DNA of 20,359 bases from Actinomycetota bacterium (GTDB taxonomy: Bacteria; Actinomycetota; Thermoleophilia; Solirubrobacterales; Solirubrobacteraceae). The position numbers were made by a program, and so were the translations under genes. Shown one piece after another: positions 17,101 to 20,359 of this stretch. The notes below the pieces were generated by a model. It was not told the origin of the DNA, ran no database searches, and saw nothing but the letters and a program-made list of their open reading frames with translations. The stretch lies in NCBI GenBank assembly GCA_005888335.1, contig VAWY01000135.1, forward strand, positions 1 to 20,359. The letters are read 5' to 3'. The first letter of the stretch is position 1. Each line of letters starts with the position of its first letter.

Positions 17101-19078
17101 GGGCGAGCTTGCCGCCGCGCGTGAACGCGCCGGCGAGCTCGAGCGCGACCTGCTGACGGCGACCGCCCGCGGCGGCGACCTGGAGCGCGAACTGGCGGTC
17201 TCCCGCGACCGCGGCGAGGAGCTCGAGCGCGACCTCAGCGCGGCAGGGGCGCGCGGTGAGACGCTCGAGCGGGACCTCGCCACGACGCGGGCGCGGGCGA
17301 CCGAGCTCGAGCGGGACCTGACGGCGGCGCGGAGTCGCGGGACCGAGCTCGAGGCCGGGCTTGCCGCGACCTCGGCGCGCGCGCACCAGTTCGAGCGCGA
17401 GCTGGTCGATGCGCGGGCGGAGCGCGAGCAGGTTGGCGAGGAGCGCGACGCGGCCGCCGCCCGGGTCGCCGGGCTCGAGGGCGAGATCGCGCAGGGCCAG
17501 AGCGCGGTGGCGGAGCTGGAGCAGCAACTGGCCGGCGCGCGGACGGCGATCGCGCAGCTCGAGGAGGCCGCGGGCGCCGAGCGTGAGCGGGCCGAGGCGA
17601 TGGCCGCCGAGCGCGACGCGGGTGCCCGGCTCGTCCGTGAGCTCGAGGCCGAGCTTCGTGACACACGCGCTCTCGCCGAGTCGTTCGGGGGCGAGCGTGA
17701 CGAGGCGACCGCCCGTCTCGGACGCGCGGAGAGCGAACTCGCCGAGGCTCGCACCCGCGCGCACGAGGCCGCGTCGGCGAGCGAAGCCGCTGTGGCCCGC
17801 GCCGACGAGGCCGAGCGCTCGCTGGCCGATGAGCGCACGACGCTCGCGGCGCAGCGCGCCGAGGCCGCCGCTCGGGTCGCCGAGGCCGAGCGCGAGCTCG
17901 CCGGCGCGCGCGACGAGGCGGCACGGCGCATCGCCGAGATCGAGCATGCCGCCGCCGCCGAGCTCGAACGCTCGCACGACCGCCTCGCCGCGCTCAGTGG
18001 CGAGCGCGACGAGGCCGCGACACGCGCCGACGACCTCGAGCGCACGCTGGCCGCCGAGCGCGACTCCGCCGCGGCTCGGGCGCAGGAGCTCGAAGCGGCA
18101 CGCGACGAGGCGGACGTCGCGGCGACGCGCGTGCAGGAGCTCGAGCCGGTGGCCGCGCGCGTGCCCGAGCTGGAAGCGGCGCTCGAGCTGGCACACGCCG
18201 CTGCGCGGCGCGCCGTGGAGCTGGAGCCGATCGCCGAGCGGGTGCCGGAACTGGAGGCGGCACTCGAGGAGGCGCAGGCCGCGGCGAGGCGCGCCGAGGA
18301 GCTGGAGCCGGTCGCTGGCGCGGCGCGCCGTGGAGCTGGAGCCGACGGCGGCGCGCGTGCCCGAGCTGGAGGCGGCGCTCGAGCAGGCGCAGGCTGCGGG
18401 AAGGCGCGCCGAGGAGCTGGAGCCGATCGCGGAGCGCGTGCCGGAATTGGAGGCGGCGCTCGAGGAGGCGCAGGCCGCGGCGAGGCGCGCCGAGGACCTG
18501 GAGCCGGCGGCGGCGCGCGTTCCCGAGCTGGAGGGGGCGCTCGAGCGGGCGCAGGCCGCGGCGCGGCGCGCCGAGGAGCTGGAGGCGGCGCTCGAGCGAG
18601 CGCAGGCCGCGGCGCGGCGCGCCGAGGAGCTGGAGCCGGCGGCGGCGCGCGTTCCCGAGCTGGAGGCGGCACTCGAGCAGGCGCAGGCTGCGGGAAGGCG
18701 CGCCCAGGAGTTGGAGCCGGTGGCGGCGCGCGTTCCCGAGTTGCAGGCGTTGCTCGGCGCCGCGCGGGAGAGGGTGGAGCAGCTCGAGGCGCTGGAGCCC
18801 GCCGCCGCGCGCGTGCCCGAGCTCGAGGGCGAGGTCGCCCGGCTCGGGCCCGAGGCCGCTCGGGCCGCTGCGCTCGACGCGCGCGCCCGACAGCTCGAGG
18901 AGGAGCTGGCCGCGGTGCGCGAGCAGCTCGAGGAGCAGGCCGGCGCCACCGCGGATGCCGCCGACGCGCGCCGGCGGGTCGCCGAGCTCGAGCGCGCGCT
19001 CGGCGCGGTGCGCGACACCCTGGCCGGCCGCGAGCGCGAGCTCGCCCAGGCGCACGCCGCCGCCTGGGAGGCGGGTGA
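14030..19078 (+). CDS. giant coiled-coil protein, central repeat segment
   Basis: From about 14030 the repeat pattern continues in the second frame, starting LRRQLAAARARGDRLEDEV. It runs to about 18316 and then goes out of register; this frame's stop is at 19078. The segment encodes about 1,430 in-register residues, most of it the 14-residue repeat with consensus ARGEELExELAAAT. After about 17400 the repeat loosens into a non-periodic coiled coil with fewer glycines (for example VGEERDAAAARVAGLEGEI). It then enters the first 27-residue units, QELEPVAARVPELEAALE. There is no independent start site or Shine-Dalgarno near 14030, so on its own this part would not be translated. Confidence 0.6.
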   Translation, partial: LRRQLAAARARGDRLEDEVAAASALGEELRRELAVATARGEELEGELSAATARGDELEGESAAAAALSEALRDQLAAATGRTEELQNELAAAGARREKVERSLAAASARGGELARELEAARARGDALEGELAAARARGEKVERSLAAASARGGELTRELEAARARGEELQDELAAATARGEELERESAAATTRGEELRSQLAAATTRGEELERDLNGSRARSDDLEREATAAAALSDELRRQLSAATGRGDELEAELEAARARGEKVERSLAAASARGGELERKLAAATAHGEELAGELTAARAWVEQLEGDLAAATSRGDGLEQDLATASARRGELERELAAAGDRAEELRDEVAATTAQRDDVAAELVAARARGAELEAELAAATARGGELEDELAAAAARREELEGELAAASTAGEKLRRELAAATAREEKLEDELAAASALGEELRRELAEATARGERLEDELAAAGALGEELRRELAAATARGEKAQDELAAATARGEELAAELAAAVSRGTELDGELTAERARRGELESELAAASTARERLRQELAAATGRGEELESELAAATGRGEELESELAAATARGEELESKLAAATGRGRELAAELAAAVARGKELDGELTTERARRGELENELAAASTAGEELRRELASATARGEELRRDLAAATARRGELESELGAATARGEELAAELAAAVARGTELGGELTAERARRGELESELAAASALGQELRQDLAGATARRDELESELGAATARGEELAAELAAATGRGEELAAELAAALARGAELGGELTAERARRDELENELAAAGALGEELRRDLAAATARRDELESGLASATARGEELASELAAALARGTELGGELTAERARRDELEHELAAAGALGEELRRDLAAATARRDELESGLASATARGKELASELAAALARGTELDGELTAERARRGELESELAAASTARERLRQELAAATGRGEELESELAAATGRGEELESELAAATARGEELESKLAAATGRGRELAAELAEAGAKREELEGELAAARERAGELERDLLTATARGGDLERELAVSRDRGEELERDLSAAGARGETLERDLATTRARATELERDLTAARSRGTELEAGLAATSARAHQFERELVDARAEREQVGEERDAAAARVAGLEGEIAQGQSAVAELEQQLAGARTAIAQLEEAAGAERERAEAMAAERDAGARLVRELEAELRDTRALAESFGGERDEATARLGRAESELAEARTRAHEAASASEAAVARADEAERSLADERTTLAAQRAEAAARVAEAERELAGARDEAARRIAEIEHAAAAELERSHDRLAALSGERDEAATRADDLERTLAAERDSAAARAQELEAARDEADVAATRVQELEPVAARVPELEAALELAHAAARRAVELEPIAERVPELEAALEEAQAAARRAEELEPVAGAARRGAGADGGARARAGGGARAGAGCGKARRGAGADRGARAGIGGGARGGAGRGEARRGPGAGGGARSRAGGGARAGAGRGAARRGAGGGARASAGRGAARRGAGAGGGARSRAGGGTRAGAGCGKARPGVGAGGGARSRVAGVARRRAGEGGAARGAGARRRARARARGRGRPARARGRSGRCARRARPTARGGAGRGARAARGAGRRHRGCRRRAPAGRRARARARRGARHPGRPRARARPGARRRLGGG
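15571..15854 (+). repeat. 284-bp exact direct repeat, copy 1
   Basis: By eye this is identical to 16789-17072. The offset is 1,218 bp, exactly 29 units of 42 bp, so the copy preserves frame and repeat phase. The two copies diverge at 15855 (C) against 17073 (A). Confidence 0.8.
16789..17072 (+). repeat. 284-bp exact direct repeat, copy 2
   Basis: This is the second copy of 15571-15854 inside the 14-residue repeat array. Perfect identity beside degenerate neighbours indicates recent duplication or gene conversion. Confidence 0.8.
18130..18830 (+). repeat. 81-bp (27-residue) proline-containing repeats
   Basis: Eight copies contain VPEL, and one shortened copy lacks it. The unit reads roughly A-E-E-L-E-P-x-A-A-R-V-P-E-L-E-A-A-L-E-x-A-Q-A-A-A-R-R. 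Two prolines six residues apart occur in nearly every unit. The second frame break (about 18316) falls inside this array. Confidence 0.75.
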
Positions 19079-19925
19079 GCGCGTCACCGCGCTCGACCGC
19101 GCGGTCGCCGACGCACGCGCCGCAGCGGGAGACGCGACGGGCCGCGTCGCCGAGCTCGAGCAGGCCCTGGAGGAGGCGATCGAGCGCGCCGAACGCCTCG
19201 AGCCCCAGCTCGAGCGCCACGAGCAGGCCATCGCCGACGCCGAGGCCGAGCTCGCCCACCGGCGCGAGGACTCCGGCGAGCTGGCGAGCCTCCGCGAGCG
19301 CGCCGCGCTGCTCGAAGTCGAGCTCACCGAGCGCGCCCGCGACATCGAGGAGGCGGAGGACAGCCGCCGGGCCGCGCGCGGCGAGGCGAACGGGTTGCGC
19401 GAGCGCATCGCCGTGCTGGAGGTCGAGCTCGCCGAGCGGGCCGCCGACCTCGAGGCGGTCGAGCAGGACCGGACCGTCAACGCGGCCCGCGCCGCCGACC
19501 TCCACGAGCGCTTCCTCGAGCTGGACCGGCGCCGTGAGACCGCCGAGCGCCGCGCCGCCGAGGTGCTGGCCGCGGTCGCCGACGCCCGCGACCTCGTCCG
19601 CCGCCGGCTCGCGCAGCTCGACGGCGTCGACGCCCGCCTCGCCGTGCTCGCGTCACGGCTCGACGAGGATCAGCTGATGGCCGAAGCGCGCTCCCTGCGC
19701 GCGCAGTGGTCCGAGCTCGACCTCGCGCTCGAGCGCCTCGAGCCGGCCGGCGCTGCGCCGACGCCGCCGGCCCCCGATGCCGCCGGCGGCGACACCGCCG
19801 GGCTCGTGGCCGCCGAGCTCTTCCGCGCCGGCCATTCGCGCGCCGAGGTCGAGACGTATCTGCGCGAAGAGCTCGGGATCCTTGCGGACCCCGAGCTCCT
19901 CGACCGCGTCTTTGCGAGCCGCTAG
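18318..19925 (+). CDS. giant coiled-coil protein, C-terminal segment
   Basis: After the second frame switch, the protein continues in the third frame from ARRAVELEPTAARVPELE to the true stop at 19925, about 535 residues. It holds the rest of the 27-residue repeats, then a coiled coil with long leucine heptads (EELAAVREQLEEQAG, RIAVLEVELAERAADLEAVE). A linker rich in Pro/Ala follows (EPAGAAPTPPAPDAAGG). It ends in a compact helical domain LVAAELFRAGHSRAEVETYL and LGILADPELLDRVFASR. The ordered C-terminal domain and normal codon use argue that this end is still under selection, or was until recently. A terminator hairpin pair follows within 70 nt. Confidence 0.7.
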   Translation, partial: ARRAVELEPTAARVPELEAALEQAQAAGRRAEELEPIAERVPELEAALEEAQAAARRAEDLEPAAARVPELEGALERAQAAARRAEELEAALERAQAAARRAEELEPAAARVPELEAALEQAQAAGRRAQELEPVAARVPELQALLGAARERVEQLEALEPAAARVPELEGEVARLGPEAARAAALDARARQLEEELAAVREQLEEQAGATADAADARRRVAELERALGAVRDTLAGRERELAQAHAAAWEAGERVTALDRAVADARAAAGDATGRVAELEQALEEAIERAERLEPQLERHEQAIADAEAELAHRREDSGELASLRERAALLEVELTERARDIEEAEDSRRAARGEANGLRERIAVLEVELAERAADLEAVEQDRTVNAARAADLHERFLELDRRRETAERRAAEVLAAVADARDLVRRRLAQLDGVDARLAVLASRLDEDQLMAEARSLRAQWSELDLALERLEPAGAAPTPPAPDAAGGDTAGLVAAELFRAGHSRAEVETYLREELGILADPELLDRVFASR

Positions 19926-19945
19926 CCGTCCGAGCCGGCAGGCGC

Positions 19946-19964
19946 GCGCGAACGAAGTTCGCGC
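19946..19964. terminator. GAA-triloop hairpin after the giant gene
   Basis: A perfect 8-bp stem, GCGCGAAC (19946-19953) and GTTCGCGC (19957-19964), closes a GAA loop 21 nt after the TAG. It directly abuts the next hairpin. Confidence 0.5.
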
Positions 19965-19993
19965 AGAGGAATCGCGCTCTGCGCGATTCCTCT
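19965..19993. terminator. bidirectional terminator hairpin
   Basis: A perfect 12-bp stem, AGAGGAATCGCG (19965-19976) and CGCGATTCCTCT (19982-19993), closes the loop CTCTG. The right arm includes two bases of the minus-strand gene's stop codon (19994-19992), so the hairpin serves both convergent genes. Confidence 0.6.
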
Positions 19994-20279
19994 AGGCCGC
20001 GAGGCGCGGGCGCAGCCCGCCGGCGCGCCGGAGGGAGGACGTGCCGCCGTCGTTCAGCTGCGCGCGCAGGCGCAGGAGCTCGACGACGTCGGCGGTGCGG
20101 CGGAAGGGGTCGGCGACCACCGCGCCGTCGGCGAGCGAGATCGCCGCCAGCGGCTCGTCGTCGACGAACGCGACGAGGACCTCGCCGCGCAGGGGCCGGC
20201 GGCTGTCGAGGTAGGCGAGGCGGCGGACCGCGAAGGCCTCTTCGATGCGGGGGGAGCGGATGATGATGGTGTGGCTCAT
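19992..20279 (-). CDS. small conserved-looking protein with a strong ribosome binding site
   Basis: The 95-residue product begins MSHTIIIRSPRIEEAFAVRR, continues AYLDSRRPLRGEVLVAFVDD with EPLAAISLADGAVVADPF, and ends RRTADVVELLRLRAQLNDG plus a basic tail. I recall such small proteins as common in high-GC actinobacteria, often unannotated or loosely linked to GNAT acetyltransferases. This copy is too short for a full GNAT fold and no function is assigned. There is no membrane segment or signal peptide. The ATG at 20279 is preceded by a perfect AAGGAGG with 6-nt spacing, so the longer frame upstream is not used. It converges on the giant gene across the shared hairpin. Confidence 0.75.
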   Translation of the reverse strand: MSHTIIIRSPRIEEAFAVRRLAYLDSRRPLRGEVLVAFVDDEPLAAISLADGAVVADPFRRTADVVELLRLRAQLNDGGTSSLRRAGGLRPRLAA

Positions 20280-20285
20280 GTGTGT

Positions 20286-20292
20286 CCTCCTT
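20286..20292 (-). promoter_or_regulatory. Shine-Dalgarno AAGGAGG of the 19992-20279 gene
   Basis: A perfect AAGGAGG on the minus strand ends 6 nt before the ATG at 20279. It decides the start and implies a leadered mRNA, unlike several other genes here. Confidence 0.75.
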
Positions 20293-20323
20293 CGCAAACG
20301 AGGATGACGGCGCGCGTCCATCA

Positions 20324-20341
20324 GCGCAAATGACATTGCGC
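20324..20341. promoter_or_regulatory. candidate operator-like dyad upstream of the small gene
   Basis: GCGCAA (20324-20329) and TTGCGC (20336-20341) are perfect inverted half-sites separated by 6 nt (ATGACA). They lie 45 nt upstream of the minus-strand start, in an unusually AT-rich stretch. The dyad could bind a dimeric regulator or be a chance palindrome. No regulator gene is adjacent in the window. Confidence 0.3.
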
Positions 20342-20359
20342 CATGAACGCGATAAGGTT

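Larger units (their letters stand above)
13800..17400 (+). repeat. long tandem array of 42-bp (14-residue) units
   Basis: About 85 degenerate copies of a 42-bp unit encode A-R-G-E-E-L-E-x-E-L-A-A-A-T. In heptad register the core positions run Leu10 (a), Ala13 (d), Gly3 (a), Leu6 (d), so each unit has two leucine layers and one Ala and one Gly layer. Super-repeats exist: 210-bp (5-unit) neighbours at about 16404-16613 and 16614-16823 differ at only a few bases, and the preceding block is related at 252 bp (6 units). The unit has no stop triplet in most frames, which explains the very long shadow frames on both strands. Confidence 0.85.
12586..19925 (+). pseudogene. giant coiled-coil repeat protein gene with two reading-frame breaks
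   Basis: One continuous protein architecture runs from the GTG at 12586 to the TAG at 19923-19925, but it moves through all three plus-strand frames. Frame switches fall near 14030 and near 18316. Order of parts: a beta-rich N-terminal domain of about 100 residues; an irregular charged coiled coil (about 12900-13790); a long array of 14-residue repeats (about 13800-17400); an irregular coiled coil (17400-18130); 27-residue proline-containing repeats (18130-18830); a further coiled coil; and a small helical C-terminal domain. Restoring the two inferred deletions (about 14 and 47 nt) gives an intact frame of about 2,466 residues. There is no signal peptide or membrane segment, so it is probably cytoplasmic. 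No known family is recognised for the whole. I cannot tell a natural pseudogene from a collapsed repeat assembly; the latter seems at least as likely, because both flanking domains look well preserved. Confidence 0.7.

Noticed and set aside
13800..17400. CRISPR array suggested by regular 42-bp periodicity
   Set aside because: There are no unique spacers: every position is part of the repeat and encodes an in-frame 14-residue unit. No cas genes are present.
12629..19480. A 2,283-codon open frame antisense to the giant coiled-coil gene
   Set aside because: The 42-bp repeat has no stop triplet in this frame, so it stays open by composition. The product is Arg/Ser/Leu/Ala low-complexity with no domain, and the sense strand gives clear heptads.

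Overview
This is a very GC-rich, densely coding window. Gene content, GTG starts and start-site architecture point to an actinobacterium, most plausibly of the Thermoleophilia/Solirubrobacterales type. That placement is inferred from style and gene content, not from a marker phylogeny. At least four transcription-unit heads appear leaderless: a TANNNT -10 box lies 7-8 nt before an ATG or GTG. Strong Shine-Dalgarno sequences are seen at only two genes.

Layout: (a) 1-2276 holds a truncated DUF3467 gene (-), divergent from rlmH-argS (+). (b) 2279-4046 is a minus-strand cytochrome c maturation unit in the order ccmG/resA-like, ccmH-like, ccdA, with overlapping or nearly overlapping genes. (c) 4140-4210 is tRNA-Gly(CCC). 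(d) 4231-5364 holds three small genes: two unrecognised and one zinc ribbon. A 65-nt hairpin lies at the convergent junction. (e) 5438-8520 is a plus-strand unit, ccmE-ccmF-short ccmI-like-secG. Together (b) and (e) form a split System I cytochrome c maturation locus; ccmABCD are not in the window. CcmE is of the cysteine type, with Phe where Tyr is usual. (f) 8558-11358 is tldD-tldE (-), the two halves of the TldD/TldE protease. (g) 11367-11516 is a roughly 150-nt imperfect palindrome filling the gap between tldD and the next gene. (h) 11522-12508 is an iron-ADH/maleylacetate-reductase-like dehydrogenase (-).

(i) 12586-19925 is the outstanding feature: one giant coiled-coil gene of about 2,450 codons. 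It has a beta-rich N-terminal domain, a long array of 14-residue repeats, a distal set of proline-containing 27-residue repeats, and a small helical C-terminal domain. The reading frame changes twice, near 14030 and 18316. Each change fits a small deletion inside repeats (about 14 nt and about 47 nt), so the gene is either broken or misassembled. (j) 19992-20279 is a small minus-strand gene with a strong ribosome binding site, sharing a terminator hairpin with the giant gene.

The best candidates for something undescribed are the giant repeat protein with its two architectures and frame breaks, the long intergenic palindrome, and the CcmE heme-site variant. I see no phage, transposase, CRISPR or toxin/defence genes.
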